DNA of 64,000 nt, taken from assembly GCF_019320115.1 (NCBI RefSeq), contig NC_089584.1, forward strand, positions 54,247,633 through 54,311,632, written 5' to 3'. Positions 21,736 to 32,967 of this stretch are shown piece by piece (positions within the stretch are counted from its first letter, which is position 1; each line of letters begins with the position of its first letter). The translations under genes and the position numbers were made by a program. The notes under the pieces are model-generated. The model saw only the letters and a list, made by a program, of their open reading frames with translations. It ran no database searches and was not told where the DNA came from. The DNA comes from Miscanthus floridulus (taxonomy: Eukaryota; Streptophyta; Magnoliopsida; Poales; Poaceae).

Positions 21736-24700
21736 TTAAAGCGTAACGTACTCTTCGAAGAGGTAGAGATATCGTAGCCAGAGGTCAAACTCTTTTTCCC
21801 ATGTTGCTTCTCTCTCAATATGATTACTCCATTGAACCTTGCACATAGGAATAGTCTTGCTACGGGTCTCTTTGGTATCTCTGTCCAGAATTCTGATAGG
21901 ATGTTCTTTATACTCAAGTGTATCTTGAATGTCAAGTGCACCAGTTGGGACTGCTTCATTGGGTACTCTTAAACATTTGCATAGCTGGGATACATGAAAT
22001 ACGGGATGTACACCCGTCAATTCCTTAGGTAACTCAAGTTTGTAGGCGAGCTTTCCAATTCTCTTGCAAATCTTGTATGGGCCAACAAATCTAGGGGCAA
22101 GCTTGCCTTTCACATGGAATCTGACCGTTCCACATAGTGGGGATACCTTGAGATAGACGAAGTCCCCCACATTGAACTTCAGTTCTCTTCTTCTTTTGTC
22201 AGCATAGCTCCTGTATCGACTTCGAGCAATTCTCAAATTCTCTCTTACCTGAGCAACTCCTTCTTTTGCATCTTGAATCTTAGCGGAGTCAAAGAATGAT
22301 CTTTCTCCCGGTTGGGACCACATCAAGGGTGTCTTACAAGGTCTACCATACAGAGCTTCAAATGGTGACATCTTGATACTGGCTTGGTAGCTGTTGTTGT
22401 AAGAGAACTCTACATAGGGTAGGCATTTCTCCCAATCAGAGTCGTAATTTAGTACACTAGCGCGAAGCATGTCTTCTAAGATCTGATTTACTCATTCTAT
22501 CTATCCATCTATTTGTGGGTGGTAAGCGGTACTGAAATCAAGTTTGGTTCCAATAGACTTGTGTAGAGCTTCCTAGAATTGGGACACAAATTGAGGACCA
22601 TGATCAGATACAATACTAGAGGGAGCTCCATGCAGTCTGAGAATATGCTCAACATATAGATATGCTAATTTTTCAGCATTGGTCTTGGTCTTTACTGGTA
22701 CAAAGTGAGTAATCTTGGTCAAGCGATCAATAATCACCCAGATGGAATCATTGCCTTTCTGTGTACGGGGCAATCCAACTATGAAATCCATGGATATGCT
22801 CTCCCACTTCCACTCGAGGACGTCAAGAGGCTTTAGCAAACCTGCAGGCCTTTGATGTTCAGCCTTGACTCTATTACAGGTGTCACATCGTGCCACATGT
22901 CCTGCAATGTCTATCTTCATGCCTTTCCACCAAAAGTGTTTCTTCAAATCTTGATACATTTTTGAACCTCCAGGGTGAATATAGTACTTAGAGTCGTGAG
23001 CTTCTGACAGAATTTCCTCTCATAGCACTGGGTCAAATGGAACACAGATTCTGTTCTTGAACTAGATGGTTCCTTGTTCATCTTCATGGTGGTTGGTCTT
23101 GTAGCCTAGTTTCACCAGACCACGGAGATATTCAATCTCTTCACAACTTTTCCGAGCTTGACAGATGCAATCAGTGAGATCATACTATATGCAGAGCTCA
23201 TTCAACAAGTCATGCGATAGTATCTCAAGTTGGAAATCTTCAATCTCTTCCTTGAGCTTAGGTGGTACGGATTCAGTGATCAAAGTGTGATAGTAGCTCT
23301 TACGGCTAAGGGCATCTGCGACTACATTAGCTTTTCCTGGATGATAGTGAATTTCTAGGTCATAGTCCTTGATCAACTCAAGCCATCGGTGTTGCCTCAT
23401 ATTCAAATCTTCTTGAGTGAAAAAGTACTTCAAGCTCTTATGATCGGTGTAGATGTCACACTTGTTGCCTATCAAGTAGTGTCTCTAGATCTTCAAGGCA
23501 TGCATAACTGCTGCTAACTCCAGATCATGGGTTGGGTAATGATTCTCGTGTTCTTTTAACTGTCAAGAAGCATAAGCTATCACTCTTCCATCTTGCATCA
23601 ACACACAACCGAGTCCTTGACGAGATGCATCACAATAGACTACGAAATCTTTGCTGACATCAGGCAATGATAGCACAGGAGTTGTGGTAAGCTTCAGTTT
23701 TAGTTCCTAGAAGCTTTGCTCGCACGCGGGCGTCCATTCAAACTCCTTAGTCTTCTTTAGAAGGTTGGTCATTGGATGGGCTATCTTGGAGAAGTTCTCA
23801 ATGAATCGGCGATAATATCCAGCCAATCCCAAGAAACTTCTGACTTCTATCACATTGCGGGGTCGATCCCATTCTTTCACAGCTTCAATCTTGGCTGGAT
23901 CAACTGCGACACCCTTAGCTGATAGTACGTGGCCTAAGAAGGCAACTTCCTGTAGTCAAAACTCACATTTACTGAACTTTGCATATAGCTGATGTTGGCC
24001 TAGTTTCTCAAGCACGGTTCTCAGATGATGTTCATGTTCTTCAGCGGTGGTTGAATAGACAAGGATGTCATCAATGAATACCACCACGAACTTATCCAGT
24101 TCATCCATGAAAACTTTATTCATCATGTTCATGAAGTATGCAGGAGCATTCATGAGTCCAAAGGACACCACAGTGAACTCAAACTGCCCATACCTAGTCA
24201 CAAAAGCTGTCTTCGGGATATCACTTTCTCGAATCTTCATCTGATGATAGCCAGATCTGAGATCAATCTTGGAGAAATACTTGGCACCTCAAAGCTGATC
24301 TAACAGATCATCAATCCTTGGTAGGGGGTACTTGTTCTTGACGGTAACTGCATTCAAGTTCCGGTAATCAATGCACATTCTCATTGAGCCGTCCTTTTTC
24401 TTGACAAACAGAACAGGGGATCCCCAAGGTGAAGCACTGGGCCTAATATATCCCTTCGAGATGAGCTCATCAAGTTGTTTCTTGAGCTCAGTCAGTTCAT
24501 CAACTAACATGCGATAGGGTCTCTTGGCAATGGGTCCTATTCCCGGCAAAAGATCAATGATGAACTCTACATCACGGTCTGGTGGCATACCCGGTAATTC
24601 TTCAAGGAATACATTAGGATAGTCTCTAACTACTGGCACATCATGAACTGTCTTCTCCTCTTTTTATGATTCTGAACTTGCTTTAAGGGCACACAGGATA

Positions 24701-25185
24701 GAGGTGGACTTTCCAGACTGGGGTTCACATCTAATGACTTGGCCTGATGGGTGGGTCACTTGGACATATCTAGATGAACATGATATGATACCTCGGTGAA
24801 TGGTTAACCAATCCATACCTAAGATGACATCTAAGTTAGTGGAAGGTAAAAGGGTTAGGTCGGCTTTAAAGACAAGACCCTCAATGGTAAGACTCACTCC
24901 CTTACCGATGTGGGTGCATTTTAGGTCTCCTAACGGTGAACTGGTGATGATAGGCTTTTCACGTGGGGTTACAAGTAGGTCATGTTCTCGTGCAAACTTG
25001 GATGACATGTATGAACAAGTTGCTCCAGAGTCGAATAGAACTGATGCAATGTTGCCATTAACTAAAAACATACCATACACCATGTCAGGGGCAGCTTGTG
25101 CTTCTCGACGTCTAGATGGTTGAGACGACCATGGGTAGCAAATCCCTTGAACTAAGACTTCTGAGCAGTTGAGTTTTGTGGGCAC
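21736..25185 (-). pseudogene. Tekay-type pol: protease, RT, RNase H, integrase, chromodomain
   Basis: One frame of 1,150 codons, interrupted by about a dozen stops but no frameshift. In order: aspartic protease with VLFDSGATCSY (about 25,030); RT with [20 protein letters not shown] (about 24,400) and catalytic [11 protein letters not shown] (about 24,070); RNase H with [22 protein letters not shown] and [14 protein letters not shown] (23,640-23,300); integrase with the zinc site ending CDTCNR (about 22,870), catalytic-core SMDFIVGLPRTQKG, SDHGPQF and AYHPQIDG; and a chromodomain with HPIRILDR, CKVQWSNH and EATWEKE (about 21,900-21,800), which in related elements directs integration to heterochromatin. 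Most stops sit where the family has Trp, Gln or Arg, for example TGA for CGA in DQLRGAKYF near 24,287. Confidence 0.9.
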
Positions 25186-25189
25186 TCAG

Positions 25190-26375
25190 CGGCTTTGTGA
25201 CCTGGTTGGCCACAAGCAAAGCTGGTGAAAGGCGTACCGCCTATAGGGGTTGGCGCGGTTGCCTTCTAGTTTCTAGTGCTTAGCGCGGAGCGGTTCTGTG
25301 TTGGGTGTTCATTCGCAGAGCGGGGACGATTGAAATGGTCCTGAGTGTAGTGGTTCTGCGCATAACGGTTCCGGGTGTAACGATCCTGAGCAGGGCAGGA
25401 GTATTTGGCGGTGTAACCTCCACTACCCCTACTCGATCCAGGGTTGTCATCCTAGTTGTGGCAGGAGTGCTCCCTAGATGGTGCATCTCTATGGAACCTC
25501 TTGCGATCACGTCCATGGAAGGACTCCTCAGGCTTACGCTTCCTCTCCCTGTACTCTTCTCTAGCTTCAGCATGGTCCTTCTTAATCTAGATGCAGCGAT
25601 CCACCAGAGCACGCAATGTGTTACTCTCAATACCGCCAAACTTCAGCTTGATGTGCGGGTTAAGTCCCTTGTGGTAATAGTACAGCTTCTCTTTCTCCAA
25701 GTTCACAACATAGGGAGGCACATAGTGTAGAAGGTTAGTGAAACGGGTAGTGTACTCAGTCACCCTATCCTTTCCCATCTTGATGTTGTGGAACTCCTCA
25801 GCTTTGGCCTCCATGATACCCTTGGGAATGTGGTACTCAGTGAATGCTTTAGCGAACTCATCCCATGAGATGTGGGTAGGGTCCTCATGGGAATCACTAA
25901 AACTGTCCCACCAGGCACGTGCTGCACCCATGAGCTGGTGTGTGGCAGCTCCAACACACTCATCATTAGTGAAAGTAGTGAGGTCAAGCTTCTTCTCCAT
26001 TTCCTTGAGTCAGTCATCGGCTACAAGCGGGTCAGGGTCGGTGCCATCATAGGTAGGTGGCCTTAGCTTCAGAAATCCCTCTAGCTTCCTTTGGAAGTCG
26101 TTCTGCTGACCCCCCTGGTGATGGTTTGCTCCTTCAACAAGAGCTGCAAGAAGCTAGGTCTGTTGTGCCATCACTTCTGCTAGGTTCAGTGGTGGTGGTG
26201 GAGGAATGTTCTCCTTAGGCGGTGGAGTATTCTCCAGGTGGAAAGGTATCCCTCCTCGTCCACAGCCATGGCCACGACCATAGTTGTTGCCACCACGTCC
26301 CCCATTAGGTTCAACTGGTTCAGGGGTGGGTGCACGTCCTTGATTCATTAGGCGATTAGAACGGCGGTTCGGCAT
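25190..26375 (-). pseudogene. Tekay-type gag
   Basis: It starts MPNRRSNRLMNQGRAP with a glycine/proline-rich N-terminus. The capsid part contains GAARAWWDSFSDSH, ISWDEFAKAFTEYHIPKG and VTEYTTRFTNLLHYVP, the classic retrotransposon gag domain. An arginine-rich tail follows, then a zinc knuckle at about 25,225-25,190 in which the first cysteine is replaced by serine (SFACGQPGHKAAEC). In-frame stops occur at about 26,152, 25,990-26,005 (TGA for Trp), 25,585, 25,450, 25,267 and 25,155, mostly TAG. Gag and pol are in different frames, and the switch lies near 25,100-25,130. Related elements usually encode gag-pol in one frame, so this looks like a mutation. Confidence 0.85.
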
Positions 26376-26689
26376 CTACAACGCGGATCATAGAGAGTTT
26401 AGTGCTTGTGCCATAAGTGCTTATAATTCAATATGATTACATGATTTTTGACGATTTAAAGAGAAACATTTATGCTATCCAACACTCATTACAAAGAAGC
26501 AATAAGATTCATAAAGATGCAATAAGATCCAAAACATTCATTACATGGTTTTCATTACATAGCATCATCTCCAGTAGCTACACTTAAAGACGTGCGAGAA
26601 TCATACTATGCATAATGTCTCATAATACATCTCATAAGGGTACATCTTACAGAAGCTACTGACATGACTCATGACCACGTAGGGTCATT

Positions 26690-27918
26690 CTACTCTAACT
26701 CATATACCGTGGCTGGGATACGACTGTTCTCGATCTCAATCTCCTCGTTAGACTTGTGAAGTCGGGACAGGTACTTCAAGGCCTCGGTGAGCTCCTCAGT
26801 AGGCTTGGCTCCCGGTAGGGTAGGGTAGGCGTCTAGGTTGAGGTGAGTTGGGGCTAACTCAAACTCCTCTATCCTAGGCTTCGTCTTGCTGCGAACCTCC
26901 TTGGGTAGCTGATCTCACATACCCTTCATCTCCCTGAGGCACTTCCTGTCAGACTTCTACCAAGCCTGCCATGTCCTCTCACACTTGTCCTATAGGTACT
27001 CGGTCTGCCTGAGTGCCTCGATCAGGTGACCCTGGTTGCGAACGGCCTTCTTCCTGAACTCCTCTAGCTCTTGAGTCAGGGTCTTGTTCCGAGATTAGAT
27101 CTTTAGCATATCAATCCCCTTGGATCTCTCTCTATCTCCTCTACGGTTGAACTCAGCCTTCTTGTCATCCAACTCACTCTGCAACTCCAAAACCTTGCTG
27201 TCAAGGTAGCAGTTCCTGTTGCCTAGGTCGGCTGCTTTGTCTTGTAAGTCAGTGACCTTGGCTCTATGGTCCTCCTCACGACGGTTGAGCTCGTCCTACA
27301 GCTTGGCAACTGTCTCCAGTAGACTAGCTCGCTCCTGTGCTCCCTACGAGTCTTGCTCTTGGTACTCCCACCGGAGGGCCTGGTCCTGACATCTCCTCTA
27401 CTCTAGCTGGGTCATGTACCTGTCCTGCTCTAGTAGGTGAATAGCTAAGACATGAAGGCATCTATCCTCCTCGACAAGGATAACTCTGCCTGCTACGAAA
27501 CTCTGCTCACTAGGGGTAAGGCTGAGGTCGAGGGCCTGGGAAGTAGATAGAACTCTGTCGTCTTCAGGTGCTCGTAGTGGTCCCTCATCACTCTACGAAG
27601 TGCCTTGTGTGAGATAGCTCACAATCCCTCCTCGACTGTGTCCTCTATAGTCAACTCAGTGAAAGCTGGGACAGAAGGTAAGGTAGTGCTAGCTAGGAAC
27701 TCCACTGAGGTGACAATCGGTCCTTCGATTCCTCCTTCCTTAGCTGGCTTCCCAGTGCAGGTGACCTTGATAAGCTCGTCGGGGACACCTAACGTGACGA
27801 GAACTCGGTAGAGGGTCTGTGCAAAACCCCTGAGCTCACGTAGGTCAAAGGTAAGCTTGGCATGGTCCAAAGGTAGCGGTCCTAGTGGTGGCCAGTCGAC
27901 ATTCATTGCCATCTGCAT
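26690..27918 (-). pseudogene. Accessory coiled-coil ORF between PBS and gag of the Tekay-type element
   Basis: The ATG at 27,918 opens a frame of about 410 codons ending at a TAG at 26,690-26,692, well before the gag ATG at 26,375. The N-terminal ~100 residues (VDWPPLGPLPLDHAKLTFDL, FAQTLYRVLVTLGVPDELIK) look globular. The rest is rich in E, K, R, Q and L with heptad-like spacing (VLELQSELDDKKAEF, TLTQELEEFRKKA, LRQTEYL), i.e. a long coiled coil, closing with TEELTEALKYLSRLHKSNEE. It is broken by a small deletion shifting frame near 27,540 and by about eight stops, five or six of them TAG. Codon-level coherence across 1.2 kb argues that it was once a real protein. Its function is unknown. Gag-pol elements of this clade are usually described without such an ORF. 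Confidence 0.6.
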
Positions 27919-28063
27919 GTTTCAAGGGGACAGGTGTTAGCAGGTCAATAGTAGATAAGCCTTGCATAAAATTAAATGCAGGGTCGATATATAACCGAAA
28001 GAAGGGCTGTTTACGTCCTATTCTATCGTCCATTTCTAAGGGTTTCGTCCTAACGTCGAATAT

Positions 28064-28076
28064 GGCTCTGATACCA
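28064..28076 (-). other. Primer-binding site (initiator Met tRNA) of the Tekay-type element
   Basis: On the minus strand TGGTATCAGAGCC, two bases inside the 5' LTR, complementary to the 3' end of plant initiator methionine tRNA. Confidence 0.92.
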
Positions 28077-28078
28077 AC

Positions 28079-31000
28079 TGAAACGACCCCAATTTCCGCG
28101 AAGGGAAATCCACAGTGTCGAAGTGTAATAAGATCATTATAGATCATATTACCCAAATTCCAATCAAATATCACATCCATACAACGAAATTATCAGAGTA
28201 CAAATAGTACGGAATTACATAATTTATTACATCGCCGCATTGGCAAAATCAAAAGTAACATTCATTCAGAACAGCTTGAAGATAAGATCGCCAAACTCGA
28301 GCATAGGCACGAACCCCTCATCCGTCAAACTCCTCGGAGCTAAACTCTTCAAGAGAACCTGTGTGCTAAAATTTATCAGTACGATTTGTACTGGCCACTC
28401 CCAACCCTATGAGCATTGCTTTATGGAAATTGGATGCAAGTTGGGTATAAGCAAACTGAACCTATAAGGCTGGGGTTTCCTATGCATTAGCATATTAGTA
28501 AACAATAATATTTTGTCAAGTTTTAACACCATTCCCACACACATTCCACTCCATTCCCTTTTCTGAGCCAGGTTTTGATCCTAGGATCGACATACCACCT
28601 TCTCCATACCATCACCATACCATACCATCGCTCAGTTGACGGGCCAACTCCCTCTCGGCACTGTCTCAAGGCCTGTAGCCCCTGGCTATGACCGACACTC
28701 TCTAACGGGGGAAGAAGAGAAGGACTCGTCTCACTATCTAGTTTAAGTGAAACCCAGGAAAGGTCCATAGCCGACAAGTTGGCACATGTATCGATCGATC
28801 AACCATACACTCTGCAGAGGTTTTACATAACCACAAGATCCGCCTTCCTCGCTGACCATCGTCAACTAGGCTGATTCCGACTGCTTGCTAGCCTAGGACA
28901 ATGCCACTCTACCATTCAGCCCTGGTTCACCCCAAGTCAAGTCTGGGGTGGCTGAAACTGTGAGTCATGAGCCGGGTCCACAAGGCCTCCATGAAGTCTC
29001 GGAAGGGTGTGGGGGAAATCCTCCGCGCCCCGTACCTCCTTACACTGTCCGCTATCAACCTAGCAGTAGTGGCAATATCCTACCAAGTAGTCCAGCCATC
29101 CCGCACCATATAGGGCGAGTGGTACGTAAGGCTTCCCGGTGAATCTGAGTACTAGTAAGTCCTTAGGGGTGACAAGCCAGAATGTCTCCATCAGGGCTTC
29201 CATTTACCGTGCCACCACAGCACCTCCATCCTGGGCTCCACCCGTCACAGGTTCACACCTAGGTCCACCTCATATACCATTGACCCACCATAGGTATCCA
29301 TTTCTAGGGGTGCTGAGGTAGCATCCCATAGCAAGACTCACCCTAGGCTCGTCGTATACTCCAACTTGGTCGACACAACCCTCACCCTCCACACACCCAA
29401 GTCACACATGTAGCACTCTCCCCATAGTCTAGGTAACACCAGTTACCACGCACATAGTATAAGTGTAGTAGAAGTATAAGTAATGAAATATATAGCAGTA
29501 AGCGTGTGTCTAGCCTAATAGCAGGGTATGCAGGGGTAAGGTTGCATCAAGGTCAAGGCTTTCAAGCAAGCATACTACCATGCAAGTCCTATCATAATAT
29601 GACTGTAGCAGTAAAGTAAAGCGATAGCAGTTCTATTTTAGCCATGCGTAATAGGTGCTATGAGATTGGGTGGGATGTGGCACCTTCAGTGTAGTTGTCT
29701 CCGTTCTCCTCATGGTACTCACAGTCCTCGTCTGTCAGGTTCTCCTCCGAGTCTGCAACGTTTGCATTATAGTCGCGTTAGCGCGTCTATAGAGTAGCAC
29801 AAGAAGCAATGAAAATTCAAAAGAGTCAAATGCACTCAAACATGAGTTCATTGCGTAGAGCTTGATTTTAGATGAATTTTGGTCCTGGTCTCATATTTTT
29901 CTGAGGTCGTATGAATTAGTTATGAATTCCTGAAGTTTAAATCCTTTCTAAAATTGAATAAAGGCTGAATTAATCCTGGGCTGACACGTGTTATGGTGTC
30001 ACTGGTCAACGTGGCATGCTAACGTCAGCATGGCGTTAGCATGACGTCATCGTCTCGGTTCCAAGCTGATAGGTGGGTCTAGGGGCTCTTGGGTCGCAGA
30101 CATGTGGGTCCCTCGTGACGTCATCATGATGTCAGCATCTGACGTGTGGGTCTAGCATGTCTGTGCTGCTGACATGTGGGGCCAGGTCAACGGTCAATAC
30201 GTGCCAGGTCTCAAATGGGCCTTGGTGGGCTTTGGTCGGGCCGGTGTGGGCCGAGCTGGTTCGAACACGTGGCGTGCTGTGGCGCAGCCACGTCACGGCC
30301 GTGGGCTCTTATTGGGCTTCGTCCATAGCACAGCTCACATCGTGTGGCTCACGGTGGACCAGCGCTCCTAGTCCATGGTCCTAAGGTAGGGTCCATGGTG
30401 GACCAAGCCCATCGTCATTTCTCCTCAGCTCGGCTCATGTGCACCGGGTGCAGGGCTGCGCTGCTCACCTTGCCCCATCTCCTCTGTTTCTTCCATGGCA
30501 CGCTCCTGCCGGCGATGTGCTCACCGACGAGCTCCCACAATGGCTCAGGCATCCAATTGAGGTGGGGAAAAGCCTCCCTGTGCCATGGCGACTGTAATGG
30601 TGAAGTTAGGGCGACGGATGGTGCATCCTGAGTCACTAGTCACGATGATCGGCGGCTTGAGCACAACCAGCGTGCGGGAATGGCGTGGGTGCAGCGGCAT
30701 TGGCCAGCTCTATGGTGTGCATGGGCGTCACAATGCTCCAGCGAGCATGTTGGGTAGGTCGAGGGGTCCTCCAGGGCCTCCAGTGGCTTTGGCCATGGCA
30801 GACGGCCTTTCGATCATGTCGGCAGCATCGGTGTGGTGGCTATGGCCTCGGAGGGCGTCACAATGGGGCGTGTAGGCTCCTACAGATCTATGTGGACATG
30901 GTGACGGCATCCAGAGCTCAGGGCAGGACCTCCAGTTTCCAGGTGGTCGGTAGGGTCTTCCCGGCGGCCACGGCGACATGGTGACGACAGAGAGGCACAC

Positions 31001-32521
31001 GGGTCACTACGGGCTCCTACAGGGTGGTCATGGTGTGCACGTGAGTTACCCGTGGCTTCAGCGAACGGAACGGGCAAGTCAAGGAGGTGCTAGGCTCTCC
31101 CATCGGTACTAGCCACGGTAATTGGTGCTCGGACCGGTGGTCAGGTGCTCGGACCAGTGGTCGGGTGCTCGGACCAGTGGTCTGGTGCTCAGACCAGTGG
31201 TCTGGTGCTCGAACCAGTGGTCAGGTGCTTGGACCTGTGGTCTGGTGCTCGGACTGGTGGCTGCGTCATGGCGGCGGTGTTGTGAGCGCAGCATGCGTGC
31301 TCGGCTACAGCGTCCGGGGAACCTAGAGAGGCCTATAGCGTCCAAGGGCTCAGGGATGGTCACGATCAATGTGAGTGTGTTGTGGTAGTGTGCCTAGAGG
31401 CCGGGGATGGCCTTGGCCTATGTGCTCACGGTATGGAGCGCCATGGCCGGAGTAGCAAGGTCCAGTGGCAAGCAGGGAATGAGCCGGGGCTCACCGTGGG
31501 TGCTATGGAAGAAAGGATGGCGGTGCAGTGTCGAGTTGCGGCCGTGTAGCCCTAGAAGCAGTGCCATGCAGCGCTGATCCACGATCGTGATGACGACGAC
31601 GGCGTCGCCCTCGGCCCCGGCGACTTTGGTAGTGCGCGGGGGCTCCGATCCTCCTCTCACGATCCCTTCACGGCCCTCTTCTCTCAGTGTGGTGCGGCTG
31701 TTGGGCCACCAAGCAGTGGCGGAGGCTGAGGGAGAAACTAGGGCGCTGGGCGTGAGCGGCGTGCGGGCTGGCTTTATAGCCGAGCGCCATGCCTCCCATG
31801 GCGGATGGCATCATGCGGTGGAGGCATGTGCATCGCATCAGATGGTGGTGCGAGGTTGCGTGGGCACGGCGCAAGGGGACAGGGTCATGCCCCGGGCGTG
31901 ATCCCCCTGGCCCGCCCCTGCCATAACTGTCGGGCACGGGTCGCGTAGGCGGTTGAGGCGTGGGTGAGGAAGACGACACTATAGACGGGGGTGGCTGACA
32001 TGCGGGTCTAGCGAGCAGCGGCTGCGAGCGAGGCAGACGGGTGCGTGGGCGATGCGTTGGGCCGGCTCATGGGCCACGTACGTGCGCACGCCGGTGCAAG
32101 GTGGGCGCGGTTGGGCTGGCTGGGCTGTGAAGCCGAGCAGCCTGGGCTGCGAGGCCTTCTTCCTCATTTCCTTTTTCTGTTTTCTTTTACTTCTTCCTTG
32201 ATTTGATTTCAAATTTGGTTTGGGTATTTTGAATTCAAAATGGGTGCACTAAATTTATTGGAGTTGTTAAGCATATCATAACTCAAATGGAAATCCAAAT
32301 CACATTTCGAATTAACAAAGCATGCAATACTTTATTTGTTAGAATTTAAATAAATGCAATTAACTAATGACATGCCATGCTTATGTGTTAACTTGGGTTG
32401 GGGTTAGACCTAATGCATCTCTTAGGTTGGGTTACTATATATGACACTCATCATCACATGGGAGTTCTAAGAAAATTTTTGTAGTTGGTATTTTTGGTGT
32501 ATGGATTTTTGGGTTGTTACA
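28079..32521 (-). repeat. 5' LTR of the Tekay-type element (4,443 bp)
   Basis: TGAAACGACCCCAATTTCC at the left and GGGTTGTTACA at the right in plus orientation. It is the partner of 17,284-21,702 and nearly identical to 50,244-54,686 in the duplicated block. It contains the 20 bp minisatellite at 31,124-31,260. The promoter should lie within it, but I could not fix a TATA box. Confidence 0.92.
31124..31260. repeat. 20 bp minisatellite in the Tekay 5' LTR
   Basis: About 6.8 tandem copies of GGTGCTCGGACCAGTGGTCT, all 20 bases long, differing by single substitutions. One more unit than in the 3' LTR. Confidence 0.88.
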
Positions 32522-32967
32522 TTGGCCTGTTGGCCCTCCTGAGTCTGCTATGACGGCTGCCCCTCCTGTGTCTCCTGAGCTGGCTGAGGCTCTGCTGGTG
32601 GGGGCTGCTGTTGTAACTCCTGCTATGACTCCCCCTAAGGCTGAGAATCCACAATGGGAAGACGTTGTCCTGCCATCATGACAGTCCTAGGTGGACTACC
32701 ATGAAGATGCTCAATCTGCTCAAGTCTGCCCTGTGCCTCTGGTGACAGATGATCTGCAATGACAACTCCACTGCGGGCACCTCCTCTCTTGGCACGCTCT
32801 ATGGCCTCTGCAACTGCTGCTGCTCTCGCTGTCTCTACATCAGGGTACTTTCACTTCTTTGATGCAACCTTCTTTGTCGCCTTGCCTTTAGTACCTGCGG
32901 GCAAGCGAGGCGGAGGCCTCCGATCATCATCTCTTGGACCACCACCAACATTCTTGGTGTGGGCCAT
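32522..32967 (-). pseudogene. Sirevirus third ORF, N-terminal part
   Basis: The ATG at 32,967 gives MAHTKNVGGGPRDDDRRPPP, then a lysine-rich patch (GTKGKATKKVASKK, a possible nuclear localisation signal), an alanine-rich helix-like stretch, SGVVIADHLSPEAQGRLEQ and a glutamine/proline-rich end that runs into the Tekay insertion at 32,521. The frame resumes at 17,283. One TGA and three TAG codons interrupt this part, and the TAGs fall in runs of glutamine. The protein follows pol in the same strand, the position of env-like ORFs in some Sireviruses, but no membrane features are visible. Confidence 0.6.

Larger units (their letters stand above)
17284..32521 (-). mobile_element. Tekay/Del-type Ty3/gypsy chromovirus, complete but defective
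   Basis: The 5' LTR is at 28,079-32,521 and the 3' LTR at 17,284-21,702, with a 6.4 kb interior on the minus strand. The flanks tcggc (17,279-17,283) and ttggc (32,522-32,526) form a 5 bp duplication with one mismatch. An initiator-Met PBS, a PPT, gag, pol in the order protease-RT-RNase H-integrase, and a C-terminal chromodomain are all present, which defines a chromovirus. The long LTRs and TGTAAC start fit the Tekay clade. It inserted into the third ORF of the Sirevirus. Every ORF has stops, and a frameshift separates gag from pol. Confidence 0.92.

Noticed and set aside
28064..28076. tRNA gene fragment (match to initiator Met tRNA)
   Set aside because: Only the 13 bases expected of a primer-binding site match; there is no cloverleaf around them.
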